Shown: piece after piece, positions 1 through 12,180 of the stretch
How positions within the stretch are numbered: position 1 is the first letter of the stretch
How the letters are laid out: the number at the start of each line of letters is the position of its first letter
NCBI RefSeq assembly: GCF_000224145.3
Contig: NC_020173.2
Coordinates: forward strand, 469,836-533,835
Direction: 5' to 3'
DNA length: 64,000 nucleotides
Origin: Ciona intestinalis
Lineage: Eukaryota > Chordata > Ascidiacea > Phlebobranchia > Cionidae
The notes under the pieces: model-generated
The model's database searches: none
What the model saw: only the letters and a program-made list of their open reading frames with translations
Told to the model about the DNA's origin: nothing
Translations under genes and position numbers: made by a program

Positions 1-499
1 TAATATAAACCGATTCGCAAAAAAACGCTTTATATATAAACTGCATAAAATCGTCGTCCGGTCGCGGGGATATGAAGTGAAACAGCGCGTTTACTACAGT
101 TAATTAAATTAGTTCCACAGTTACCAAACCAGGCGTGGAGTTGCGGCCGAGTTCGCGAACGCCACGCGAACTTTTGTTCCGCCTAAAAATTCGGAAAAAC
201 CGAAGCGACGAGAGAGGACAGGGTCATGGAAAGGACAACACGCAAGTCTCCAAAACAACCGTCTTTACTCAAATTTCTGCCATTCAGCGATTTTATCAAC
301 ACGCTGAGTGGCCTAAACCACTTAGTTTAATGGCATGAGCAATAAAACCCAGGTCTTATCTACATTAGATACGACCTCATCATATAAACCAACTATCTCA
401 ATAACCAAATATTAACGAGCCGCCGAACAAACTAAATAAACTGAACGATTTTTCTCAATATCTTAACTTTGCTGACGTTTATAGATTTCTCAAAAATTA
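1..499. other. Intergenic, 3' of KANSL3
   Basis: AT-rich sequence downstream of KANSL3. Small open frames are present but show no family signal or splice structure. Nothing further is recognised. Confidence 0.5.
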
Positions 500-556
500 A
501 TGAAGAAAGTCCCTTTGACCGAGTTCGAACCCACAACCTCTGTATGTAACGACTCA
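500..556 (-). repeat. tRNA-like (SINE) fragment at KANSL3 stop
   Basis: Read on the minus strand, this has AGAGGTTGTGGGTTCGAAC, a good match to a tRNA anticodon/T-arm with a pol III B box, and a weak A-box-like stretch before it. The KANSL3 stop codon lies at its edge. No full cloverleaf is seen, so I read it as a tRNA-derived repeat remnant, not a tRNA gene. Confidence 0.35.
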
Positions 557-3500
557 CCTAACAACGTTGTTTTTCGCATCTCCGGGTTGGGCTTCACTTG
601 ACATACCCCCTGACCCACTTTGCCCCACTACCATTTTCTTGGGGTAACTTGAACCCCTGGGTGGCCGGGAACTCCCCCGAGTGCGTACTCGCGACCCACG
701 TGGTCGGTAAGGCTGCGAGCCCCGTGGCGTAACATTGTCGAAACTATGACGTCGACTAGAGTCCAACTGCGACATGAGACTACCTGTGACATAAACAAAC
801 TTAAACCCCGAAAAAAATAACAAATGTATGCAAAAAAATAACAGTCAGGCTTGGACTAGAAAAAAAATAGTTTAAAAAAACACTACAAACATCAGCAGCT
901 GTTTAGTCAAACAAAATAAAATACCTGATAAATCTTCCGGTGATGCGGACCTTGATGTTGGCTCCTTCCCTGCATCCAAGGAGCTAGTGAGTTGCTCCAG
1001 GATGGATGTTGCTTGGAGCGTCTCCCTATCCTCCCTTCTGCTCCTGGATGCGACAAATGATTGGTAACGTTCGATGAAGGAGCCAGGAGTTCCCGTGGAT
1101 GAAGTGGCTGTAAGCAGGCATATGGGCACGTTAGTGATTTATATTTACAGTGTTTAACTCCTCATATGTGGCATGAGTGAGAGTAACCTTGGCTTACATC
1201 AACGTTAAATAGTTTGATTTGCGTGATTTACTTGTGCAGAAATAAGGTTTGATTTTAAATTGCAATAGTTTTAAGCATTGAAGTACATACAACCACATAC
1301 GACGAGTGGGCGTGTTAACCACGGACGAATAAACCACTAATCTATGTAAAATGAAGACTGGCATGTTGTATAGTTCATTGGAGTTTGTTTTATATATCTA
1401 TCATACATAGTCAATTTTGCATAACTTTAGCAACATTATATTTCGTATAATGTTTTTTCAATGCGTTACTGCATATAGATTGGCTATTGTGTAAGCGCTT
1501 GACCATAATCACGCGCTTACTATTACATCACAGCACGAAAATAACCCACAAATAATTAAAGCTGTTTTGAACTCGAGAGGAACTTTTTGAGTTATTTTCG
1601 TTGAGGTTTGAAGATAGATGTAACCGCATACAAGGCTGTGTCCTTCGTACGCACTTCGTGGCTTGATTTAGAATTCCATGCATGTGAGAATGCGGTGTTG
1701 TACTCCGTAATGTTTATGTTTTGTAAGTTTTTGGTTGAGCGCTGACGAAGCCGCCACAACATAGCAATGGTATGTGTTATGCATCTTATGTACGGAACAG
1801 CCAAATTAAGCTCCAACCGAAGGTCTCATCATACACCATGCAAGATATAACACAGAATCCAATCTAAAACATCGCCTTTATATAGTGTATGACGCAACAA
1901 TGCGCCTCACGAGATTGGATTATCATGTCGCCAAAACGAAAGTTAAAAAAAATCCGTTATGTTTAAAATTAGAATGGAAAATACCTTCCGGTTTCGGTTT
2001 CATTGATTGCGTTGATAGCTTCCCGATGCTGCCACCTGCCGGACAAGTTTGATTTATAAATGCTTAGCGTATAACAAAGTGATGAAAACGCGGAAACATG
2101 ATTTTCTTACCCAGAGTTAATGAAAACGACGGAGTTGCGGAGTCGACATGAGTTGCGTTGGGTGCTCCAGCGCCGCTAGAGGAATATCTATAAAAGGAGA
2201 TGTAAAATGCGGGATATGTGTTAATTACAATGTTATGCGTAAGGGAAGGTAAGATGTTGCATTTTATTTATTTTTTATTCTTAATTGGTGAGGTCTTTGT
2301 CAAGGACCAGGGATTTAGGCCACATTTGGCCCATTACCCCAACACCCGGAAAGCCCATTCAAGCCGCGACACCGCATCGTACTCAGACGCGTAAAATGTT
2401 GTATTTAAAAAGTTTGCAAAATAATTGCTCACCGTCCGAAGCTTGAAGACGTTGGCAGCACTGTTGTGTGAGGCATTCTTTTCTTCAAACCTGTTATTGT
2501 AAAGCACAACCATAAGTGACAATCTTTATATTTGAGTTCGGGGATTATTACCAGGCGATGCTGCGGAAATAGAAGCTTGTGGCGGCGTCGAATTAATCTT
2601 CGACTCGGGCGGACTTCCCAAGATGGCGGCAACCGCTGCTTCGGTCTGACTTTCAGTTGGCGAAAGAAACTGCGATTTTCGTTTGGATAATGCGGATGAC
2701 AACTGGCTGTTTGGATCCTGAAGAAAAACGCGGTTAGATCAAAGCTTATAACGGCAACTTAAAAGTATGAATGCAACTTATTTATCTTAGCAAGGTGGAG
2801 CAATTGTAATATAGTTTTAAAACAAGTGCTCCATTTTATTCTTTGTTAGAGACGACTGGGATGGATCATGAGCGGTGACCGTAAAGTGCATAATATCTGG
2901 TATATTTGTATTAAAATGTGAGCGCATTAAGCCATCCTATTTCGAACCAATTGGCTTTTCAACCAGAATGTTTACTTACTGTCTATTCCACACATTAACT
3001 ACATAAGTACCTTTGTCAGATCAATTGTAATACTTCGTGATGATTGTTCACTAGACATGGCTGGCGATTTTGACCTTGAAGATGAACCATGACCTCTGAA
3101 CCGTGACCCCGCGTCTGAACGATTGACGTCAGTACCAGGAACAGAGGTCAAGCCACTGATGGAACCAGTTTGTAGATTAAATGATAGACCTTGTATTTTC
3201 GATGACTGCCGTTTGCCTGGTTGGTAGTTTCGACTATTAGGTAATAATATACAAGCAAAAGGCAGCAATAATAAAAAATGAATGCTGGTTATGTATTTAT
3301 CGTTGCTTAGCGGGACAACAGACATTATAACATAGGTATTCTGTTTCATAAACTCCGGCCTTATGCACACTTACGAGTTACCACTTGTTTAGCTTTGTAG
3401 CAATGTTTCGTGCATTTTTGTTTCAACGGACGACAACTTGGACAACTCATTAGGAGCCACTGAGTTATAGCAATGACCGCTAAATGACTTTTTAAGGAGA

Positions 3501-6500
3501 CAAACGCCCAGAACGGTAACAGCGACGTACAAATGGTTTAAATAAGACAGCGATTTTGAGCAACGGCGTCGATATCAAACCACATATTTAGTGGAAGGTA
3601 TATTCATGAATAAACCAATAACACAAATATAACTTTATAAATCCAAACATACGTATAGCGTTATAAACGTGGTAATGGTTAGTAGCTAGTGTGTAGAAAT
3701 TTAGGTTTAACACAGTCTAGTTTACCTTCTTCTGAGTGTTTCTGGTTAGATAGGAACTGATTAAGTTGAGACGAGCCAGGAGAATTCGTGGTGCCATGTT
3801 TTCCTTAAGAAGGACAAACCAGCGTTAAAATTTAAGTGTATACGTACAGGTAACACATTTAATATTATTATTATCTGCAGATCTGCTTAAACCCCCAAAA
3901 AACTACTTTTATAGTTTTATACCTAGTTCCATTTATATATACAAACCCCTTTTAAACTAATACCTTTGCATTTATTTGTTATTCATACATTTTTTACAAT
4001 TTTCAGTGGTTTATTAAGATTTTATTTAATTTTCATAATCGTAAACTGACATCAGGCACATAAAATAGTAAACACGCATAATAACCCCTTAAGTTCCCGC
4101 CACATGAGCATAAGTGAATAAAATTAATATTTCTAACTTTTAAACTTACTTTCAAGTTCTGCTACCTCGGCAAAGTATTTCGAATTGTTGGTTCCAGCAG
4201 AGGCCTGGTATGTAAGCTGCTTGTTAGGTCACAAGATATATTACAAGGAATAATTGTACCAACCTTTTCTAATGCTTCACCAGCAGGGGAATATATGGTG
4301 AGCAGAAACTCACATATACCTTCCAATATCAACCTGAGAGGGATGTGTTTAAGTAAACACCAACACAAACATAAACAACCGAAGTTCTAAGAGTAGAAAA
4401 AATATGTGATGAAAATATTATGCCCAAAATTAAAACTATGCTTTAATTAGGGAGGAGCTCAAAGTTAAACTGCATGAAACTAGTAACATGGTAATATTAA
4501 TTTTTTTTACTTTGACCCAGAACCAATTATTTAGAAAACAATGTCTTGAACCCAATTGTAAACAAAAGAAGACAACGTTTAATACTAAAGGTATATATAC
4601 TACACTATGGCCAATTATTTCAACCGGTGTTGCCAGACACTTATGAAATTGTAACTGGCAACACTGGCAAGAGTAAACTAACCTGTCCACCATGGACTGA
4701 GTGACAACATTCTGTAGTTTCATCTTCTCAGTGATGCGCAACCAATCATCAGCTCCATGAATCAGCACGGACTGCGTCACAGCATTCGTGAAGGACTTCA
4801 ACCTCCGATCTTCAAGATCATTGATCCTGCAGGAGGAAGATTTGTCTCCAATGATAAAGAGCGTTGGCCTCTTCATCTCACACAATACATCATCCACTGA
4901 CTGTAAAAAAAAATTTATAAACAGAAGTTGGCAGTAAAATGAAAAAAGAATAGAAGCATCCAGAAAACACACAATATCAAAGCAAAAAGCTACATCTAAG
5001 AAACTGCAAAGTTTACCAGTTACCAATACAGAGTAAATGAATACATGGATGTTACATATTTAGTGTTTTAATCAGAGATATAATTAAATTTTCTTACCCC
5101 ACGCTGGCCGAACATATTATACAGAGGAAAACCAAGACACACAACAGCTGATACATGTTCTGTGAGCGCAACCTGTTAAGTATGCAAAGTTTGTTCTAGT
5201 AGTTCATACTTAGTTTATATATGTACTCTTGGTCTTGTACAATGTTTTTTAAGGTAATTCAACCAGTAAGATCAAAAATAAACAAACAATGCGTTGGAAA
5301 TAAAATTGTTATGCTTAAAGGCAATAGCTTTAAATGAGCAAAAGTTACAATCTGTGATGACTAAAGTTACGCCACCAGGCAGTAGCATATTACAAAATAA
5401 TTTATAAATGTTAATGCGCTGTCAAATATTGAAGTTTTAAAAATAGTGGTTATGTAATGTACTTCCATTCTATACGGGCGAGAAGTGAGGACTGAGGTCT
5501 TACGCAGAGGCATGTTAGCGGACCTGCGAATTTAGGCTTTAAAAGGCCAATCAAGTAAACTTACATGACAGTTGATTAAACTAGCTGTGTGCCATCCTAT
5601 AAGAACAACTTTTCTGTTTGCGTTTCGTACACTAAGCTCTCGAACACGGTTGCACACGTTACGTAAAGTGGTTTCTGCAAGTTCTTGAACGGTCCACGAT
5701 GCTTTATCTGTGTTCCCATCATTGTCGTCCATTGTTGCTCCCACTTGTACTACCTGGGACCACAACAAGTATTAATAAAAATTTAAACCACCCACATAGT
5801 TGTGGCGAATCAAAGTTGTTTTTTTTAGGAAAGTAATAAATAAAATAAAAATTATTCATTTATACACTAGCCTAATTTCTTCTTTAAAGGGGTTAGGGGT
5901 TAGGGGAAAGAACAAAGTTCTAACCTTTAAGAGTAAAAAAAAAAGAAAGTTCGCACCTTTCCAATCTGACTAAGGAGTGAATTCCAAAAGCGAAGTCTTC
6001 GTGATGTCACAGGTAAGGTTGATTGTGACACGGTACATTGCACAACAATGAATAATACCGGCTGATTCAGTTTCTGCAAAATCAACATTTCTAAATTCAG
6101 TGAAAAATCTAACTTCACATTAAAAAAACTACTGTATTGATAAAATGCAAATACGGTATACTGGTAGTGGTAGACATCCAAGTTGGTATGTGAAGCCCAA
6201 AACAAAACATTTTTCTTAAAATATAAATGAAATTCAAACCCCCCAAATAATAAATTGCAAAAGAATTCTTAATTAGTAGTTACTGTCCAATAACTTTGCA
6301 TTTTCTTTCAGTCTTGGATATACTATTATACAATATAGTTTTGTGCATAATAAGGATTTATTTATAATTTGGAATAATTTAAAAACTTCAGTGACACACA
6401 CACACATACCTGTTTCATATCAGAAACAACAGCAGTAACTGCTGGATCCCAAGGTCGCTTTAATAGGATTCCTAACCTTTCGGTGGCAGCAGAGCCTGTA

Positions 6501-7882
6501 TCACGTGACGGCATAATCATTCGTTCAATTAAACTAGGAACCTAAGTAAAAAATTTTCGATCTTAAAATGCACCTTTAGTTAATTTTAAAAGTAACAGAA
6601 AATAAGTCATGTGCTTATGATGAATAACAAATGAATAAGCATTTGTAGTGGGAATTATAAAGGAAAGGTATTAAAAGTTTACCTTAGATCTTAATGTTTG
6701 CATAATATCGAGATAATAAGAGAGCAAAGTCATTGGTAAGTTTTCAATAAGCAGCAGATGCAACCACTGCGTTATTTTAATCGGCCACCCGATGTCAGCG
6801 AGCGCTTCCCTCAAACACGAGGCTGATTTATCAACTGATAAACGACGTAAAACAATCTCTTTGGGCATCTGAGAACAATGTGAATGGGAAGATTACATTT
6901 TAATATTAAGGTTGTATATGTATGTTAGTATGTATAGTATGTATATATAACTTACCCCTTTATATGCTAGTCTGGACAGCTTCTCACTTTGCAAAATTTT
7001 TACAACTTTGTTAAATATTTTTGTCTCTAGTACACCCCATGACGATCTAAAAAAAAAACATTTCATAATAAGATTAATTTCAAATCAAAGCCAATTTTGG
7101 GAAAAAAATGTCACCGGAGGCGAAGTCACTCCTGATGAACAGGTTTGTATCATTAAAACAAACAAATTCACTGGACAATAATGTTGAACTCACTTGTTAA
7201 TGTTTTCCTCCCACACCGATTCTCTCTCGTCTGTGAAAAGAAGAGGATTCCCTTTACTCATACCGGTGACATGACGCTCACATTCGTTCATTTGCATCCT
7301 CGCTTTCTGCTCCGCACAATGCCACGAGGATGATCCGATAACAGCTGGAGGATCGGACACAGTTTCAACATCAATCTTCAAAATAAAGACAAATATTGAT
7401 TTTAAGAAAGAGCATTAAAAGTTGATATACTTCAGACAAATAAGGTTTAAATTACCAATCGAGCATGAATTTAAATATTTAAACTCAGATGCAGTCATAT
7501 AAAGTCTAATGTACAGTTTTAGGACATTTAGTTTAACTAGTTAAATAGTGGGATATCAAAACATTGAAAAACTTCAAATTAGACAACACAATTGTTTACC
7601 TCATCATCTGAAATCTCTTCCTCTGAGGAACTACTTTTGGAGTAACTGTAAATAAACAGAATATATATATTTAACAAGTTTGCATTACCCTTGCAAAGAT
7701 ATCAATATATATAATGTGCAAATATTAATTAGTGCAAACAACCAACCCACATGATGACCTTACCTGTCAAATATATCTTCAGAGTTTAAAACTTCTTTTA
7801 AAGGCAGCACATGACTGTTTTCAGTGAGGTAGCTTTCAGACCAGTGTTTAGTATAAGCATGATCAGATGGTAGCCAAGGCAT
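554..7882 (-). CDS. KANSL3: KANSL3 (NSL complex subunit 3), multi-exon
   Basis: Subunit of the nuclear NSL complex that works with the acetyltransferase KAT8/MOF on histone H4. Exons I can place on the minus strand: 7882-7764, 7645-7600, 7375-7194, 7046-6956, 6868-6683, 6541-6410, 6073-5957, 5753-5565, 5172-5098, 4900-4683, about 4332-4264, about 4207-4150, about 3807-3729, about 3233-3015, about 2716-2550, about 2195-2109, about 2019-1985, about 1098-925 and a last exon ending with TGA at 554. Recognisable segments are [60 protein letters not shown] and TQSMVDR, in the family order. The fold is an alpha/beta hydrolase, but the nucleophile elbow reads G-W-H-T-A with no serine, so it is probably not an enzyme, as in other KANSL3 proteins. 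The C-terminal third is low-complexity and ends in RGS repeats. The start ATG at 7882 precedes the conserved [10 protein letters not shown] segment. Exons in the C-terminal half are the least certain. Confidence 0.85.
3297..3545 (-). repeat. tRNA-SINE family, old copy
   Basis: Lies in a KANSL3 intron. It shares, with many changes, the body of the SINE copies at 14327 and 29646: the ggtattctgtttcata block, the acaacttggacaactcattag block and the final acaaacgcccagaacggtaa block. The tRNA-like head and the tail are not clearly preserved. Confidence 0.6.
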
Positions 7883-8110
7883 TTTTAAGATGGTTTTAAA
7901 AAATAAATTACTGGATGACCAAAGTATGTATCTGGTAATGCCAAATATTAAAACATATGTAGCATTCGAATAAGGCTTCACAATAAAGTACTAAATAAAT
8001 CTTATTAAACAGTAACCAATATATACATAACATAATATATGAGCCTATAAAAGTAACGCACATGTTAATATTAAAGCACAACATTAAATAAAAGTACAAG
8101 CACTAATATG

Positions 8111-8116
8111 TTTATT
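8111..8116 (-). terminator. Likely poly(A) signal for COG3
   Basis: AATAAA on the minus strand about 140 bases after the COG3 stop. It lies before a 3' splice-like TTACTTTTATAG near 8044 and the KANSL3 ATG at 7882. Position fits an intercistronic region; assignment is inference. Confidence 0.4.
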
Positions 8117-8257
8117 TTTGTACAATTTTTCTACTCTTTTATAGTAATACCGATTTCAAATTTTAGGAATACATTTTTGATAAACCATTCTAAATAAAAG
8201 CAACAATAAGCATGAATATATTGCACCAATGTTAATATAGTTTTTATATATTCAAGC

Positions 8258-10789
8258 TTATTTAAAAGCTGTGCTCATTAACAATGCAATCTGGTCAGAG
8301 GTTGGTGCCGCAATAATAGCTTTGTCCTCGTCTGAATAATTTTCCAATAACAACATATTAAGTTGTTGAAACACATGCTGAACGTTCAGTTTAATTGGTT
8401 TAAATAGAATTTTTTCAGTTTCTTTGTTTGCCAAGTACAAAGACATAACATAGGCAGTCTTCTTCACCATCAGTTTTAAATTACGATACACACCACCTAC
8501 TAACTGCTGCACTTGTTCAGCGCTTGCAAAATCCTGTTGACGCAAAGACACGGACACATTACTGTCTTCTTGATTCATACTGACAAGTTTTGATGCTTTT
8601 TGCAGAAATTCGCTCAGTGGCTGGCAGTACAACATTGTTTGGTGCTCAATAAAGTTTTCGCACACAGATTTCAATTGTCGGTCTACATCCTTCTTACTAT
8701 CAATGTAAAACTCTTTCACCTCAGGTGCTCCCTCATAAACAAACTGCAAAAGAGCATTTGAGCTGACACTCAGCAAATTTGGGATTAGTTTTGGTTCAAG
8801 CACAAAACGGAAGGCAGCATCTTTTGTACGACTAAAATCTAATTGAGTTTCTCTGATCGCGAATTCAGCTTGAAAAGGAGCAATTTGTTCTCGTAAAATA
8901 AGAAGATGCTTGATCAAGAAGAGCTGAGCGTCAGTTGTTCTGTTTTCAGAACTACCTGGCTTTAATGGTGCTCTGGCTTTTATCATGTTACTTGCTTCCA
9001 CAAGTGATCTAACACAAGCTTCCAAGGCTTCTTGGGATAATCCTTGGAATATTGCTTTATCAATACACCGGTATAGTTTGGACAGACAAACCAGAACTCT
9101 TCGAACAGTGGGATACCACATGCCATGCATATCAGCTGGGGAGGTGTGAAACTTTTCATCAAGTTTCCCATTGGATGATTTGCTTGAGCTTGCAACATCT
9201 ACATCGGACAACGAATCTTGGGGTGATTCTGTTAGTTGTATTTCAGTGAATGTATCTTTTTCTACCTTTGCAGATGCTTTAATGTTCCTAGCTATTTCCT
9301 CCATCATTTCTAACTTCTCTGGGTACATGATATCGCCAGGTGAAGGTTTGTATCCTCTGATATCATCACGTATATGAATATTAGCTCGGAACACCAGTCT
9401 TTCCTGTACATCTTCAAGCATCTGAAGAGCCACAGAATGAAAAGCTTGTAGTTGCTCTGGATTATTCTGAACATGATCATCAATCATTTCCATCTTGAGA
9501 ATATTGCAGAGTTCCGCCAGTGTTTCCAGATGGTAAACATGAATGATCAATGGCCTCAACATATCATAAAGGTTGCCACACAGACGAAGCAACATTTCAT
9601 AAAGTTTCTTGGATTGAGAAGAGAAGAAATGACCATAAAGTTGATGCTCATCCTCACAAACATGAACCATAAAAGAACAACCACTACGAACCAAAGCACA
9701 GTGATCCTGCTTGTTAGCATTCAGCAGTTCCAGCATCGCACTTGTTACTGAAGGAGATAAAAGAGTTTCTCTTTGTGTAAAGTAACACTGGTGAATATCA
9801 ACAACTATTTGCTGATATTCTTGACTACACACACTGCGCTGTTCAATTTGCTCCATTAACGCTTTAATTTTTGGAGCATTTGTACGAAATTTCCCATAGT
9901 AAAGGGTGAAAGCATCATTGCCACTTCCAAATGCTTCACTTCCAACAGACTGCCCTGCATCACCACCACTCTTTCGATTTAGAATTGCTTGTTTTGTGCT
10001 TTCTAGTGAATTCACCACATACAGCTTTATCATACCAAGAGCTTTGGTGAGGCATGTTTTATACTTGATAACATATTCAGCACTGTCTTTGTATGCAGGG
10101 TGTGCTTGCATGAACTCAATGCATTCTTCAATTTTGGACAGCATGCTCCTGAAATCTTCACTGGTCACAGAAATATTGGGTGAGCTTAGTTTGGTGTTCA
10201 TTCTTGATACTTCATTGAAGTAATCTAGATTCTCATGGATGGTTTCAGCGACCGAAAATAAAGCTGTTTGGTCAGCAAGCAAATGTTCACACGCCTCATG
10301 TAGTGCGTTGCTCTTGGTCGAAACATAAACATACTCTTTTTCAAGATCATCAAGATACTGAAGGGCTTTGTTAACATCTTGAGTAATGTATTGGCAATAT
10401 TCACGGTGCTGTTTTAGTGTCTCAACATGCTCAGTAAATCTTTTTCTCTCCACTGAGCGGACCTCTTCCTCAATTTGAGAGAACCAACTATAAAACTGCT
10501 GGGCATTTTCTATTTTTTCTCCAGCCATACCAAGCTTGGTAAAACCTTTTGTTAATACATCTTCAACTGAACCAGGTATAGCATGGGAATCCAACACATT
10601 GGGTGTAATGTTGACAGGTTCAGTCAATGGCACCTCAATGGGTAATGCACGATTTGACCCAATAGCTGCCAGCTCAAGAAAGCTGTCCTGCTGTAGTTCA
10701 TTCAGTGTAGCAAGTCCTGTGTTATCTGTAGCATTCCACAAGCTTAGCCTCTCCATGGTAGAGATAGTTGATATATGATCTGAAGCCAT
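8258..10789 (-). CDS. COG3: COG3, conserved oligomeric Golgi complex subunit 3, intronless
   Basis: Subunit of lobe A of the COG tethering complex, peripheral on the Golgi, needed for retrograde intra-Golgi vesicle traffic. The single open frame gives 843 residues, close to the human length of about 828. Family blocks include FYSWFSQIEEEV, HREYCQYITQDV followed by LDDLEKEYVYVSTKSNALHE (the coiled-coil Sec34 N-terminal domain, roughly residues 95-250), MQAHPAYKDSAEY, and later YPTVRRVLVCLSKLYRCID and FLIKHLLILREQIAPF. The ATG at 10789 (MASDHIS) is the first ATG in frame; the frame is open further up but only from GTG. Lack of introns in a gene this long is notable next to its intron-rich neighbours. 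KANSL3 starts 376 bases downstream on the same strand. Confidence 0.92.
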   Translation of the reverse strand: MASDHISTISTMERLSLWNATDNTGLATLNELQQDSFLELAAIGSNRALPIEVPLTEPVNITPNVLDSHAIPGSVEDVLTKGFTKLGMAGEKIENAQQFYSWFSQIEEEVRSVERKRFTEHVETLKQHREYCQYITQDVNKALQYLDDLEKEYVYVSTKSNALHEACEHLLADQTALFSVAETIHENLDYFNEVSRMNTKLSSPNISVTSEDFRSMLSKIEECIEFMQAHPAYKDSAEYVIKYKTCLTKALGMIKLYVVNSLESTKQAILNRKSGGDAGQSVGSEAFGSGNDAFTLYYGKFRTNAPKIKALMEQIEQRSVCSQEYQQIVVDIHQCYFTQRETLLSPSVTSAMLELLNANKQDHCALVRSGCSFMVHVCEDEHQLYGHFFSSQSKKLYEMLLRLCGNLYDMLRPLIIHVYHLETLAELCNILKMEMIDDHVQNNPEQLQAFHSVALQMLEDVQERLVFRANIHIRDDIRGYKPSPGDIMYPEKLEMMEEIARNIKASAKVEKDTFTEIQLTESPQDSLSDVDVASSSKSSNGKLDEKFHTSPADMHGMWYPTVRRVLVCLSKLYRCIDKAIFQGLSQEALEACVRSLVEASNMIKARAPLKPGSSENRTTDAQLFLIKHLLILREQIAPFQAEFAIRETQLDFSRTKDAAFRFVLEPKLIPNLLSVSSNALLQFVYEGAPEVKEFYIDSKKDVDRQLKSVCENFIEHQTMLYCQPLSEFLQKASKLVSMNQEDSNVSVSLRQQDFASAEQVQQLVGGVYRNLKLMVKKTAYVMSLYLANKETEKILFKPIKLNVQHVFQQLNMLLLENYSDEDKAIIAAPTSDQIALLMSTAFK

Positions 10790-12180
10790 TAGCGATGAAT
10801 ACAAATTAGTCACACTATAGATTGTTTAAATAGATAGCAAATCTAAACACAGATTGTACAATTGTCAACACGTGAATCATTCCTCATATAACATAGAGTA
10901 ATGGCGGTGAAAACCTTACATATATATATTATATTTTACCTTCGTCGTATTATTAACATATAGCAAAATAAAACTAACCATTGTCTGAGCATCACCACTT
11001 TCTCAACGAACACGAAGCACATTGCCCATGTATTTGTTTACGTACTCTCTATGGTTGGGTACGTCAGTGCATACTGCGCAGAACACGCGGCGACATTTTT
11101 TTGTTGGGCAGAAACGTTGGCCGATGAACTGTCGAACTTACACCACAGGTTTAGAACTCGGTTGCTTAATCCAAAATACCATGCTTATCTTCGTTCCAAA
11201 ACGCGATAAAACAGTCAAAGCTCCTTTCCAGAACTTACCGTCGTCACTCTGGTCCGCATGTTAATTCCCTGATCAGATTACGGTTTAAGGAAGCCCACGA
11301 GGATATAGTTCTACGAAATTATAATTAAAGCAATAGATAAGGTGCGCTAATATATCACGGTATACATAGAAATGCTGTGTATAATGGTTATAATCTGCAA
11401 GCTTATAGCCTTTGATGCTATATTGCACAAGTTATCAAAGCAGCGAGAAAACTGCACTGTCGCAAAGTTTGTAAACTCTGTGTACTGTATCATTACATCC
11501 GAAACAAGCCCCTTCGTTTCTTAGGTGTTAACTTTCGATGTGGAACACATAGAAGGCTCCAGTCTGCCAAAACAACATTTTGTTATATTCACTTCAAGCC
11601 ATGCATATAAGCACACATGCAATAGCTGATATAGATCCAACCTCAACGTTTGATGTTGCACCCCACCATGAGTAACATTTAAAGTCAAGAAGTATAAAGC
11701 AATGTGAATATATTTATTCTCTAGTCAATAGTTATGCATTAAAATATAGGAAACAAACATATAATGAGAACACTGAGATATCAAACGTTAATCATAATAT
11801 TTGTGACAAAATTAAACGTTCATTTAACAACAGTGGTTAAAACACTATTTCACGATGTAAAACATAACCTCTAAAGCACCATCCACCTTCCCATGACTTA
11901 AAGTTCAGTAAGAATTGCTTTGGGCTCTTGTTTGAACATACACATTCTTTGGGAAATCATGCATATTTCTGCTTGTATACACATATGATTAAAAGCAAGC
12001 GAGAGAAAGAGAACGACGCTAGACAGCAAGTGCACTGGATAACATGGAATTGAAATTGACGAACACAGATTTAGGGCAGATAGAAGCAGTAACACAGCAT
12101 TTTAAGTTTACATCTTGCGTTTCTACTATGGAGGAAAGTTTTGAATAAAAAACTTCAGTGAATCAAATTTAAGTTTCTTT
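10790..12180. other. Intergenic between EXOC6 3' end and COG3
   Basis: About 1.4 kb with no supported coding region. It should contain the COG3 promoter (minus strand) near 10.8-11.3 kb and the 3' UTR of EXOC6 near 12.0-12.2 kb. Small frames at 11022 and 11898 have no family signal. Confidence 0.4.

Noticed and set aside
3728-3797. Short minus frame [20 protein letters not shown], resembling a mitochondrial targeting peptide
   Set aside because: A 3' splice site (CTTCTTAAG) just upstream supports reading this as an internal KANSL3 exon in another frame, which gives a Q/S-rich segment.
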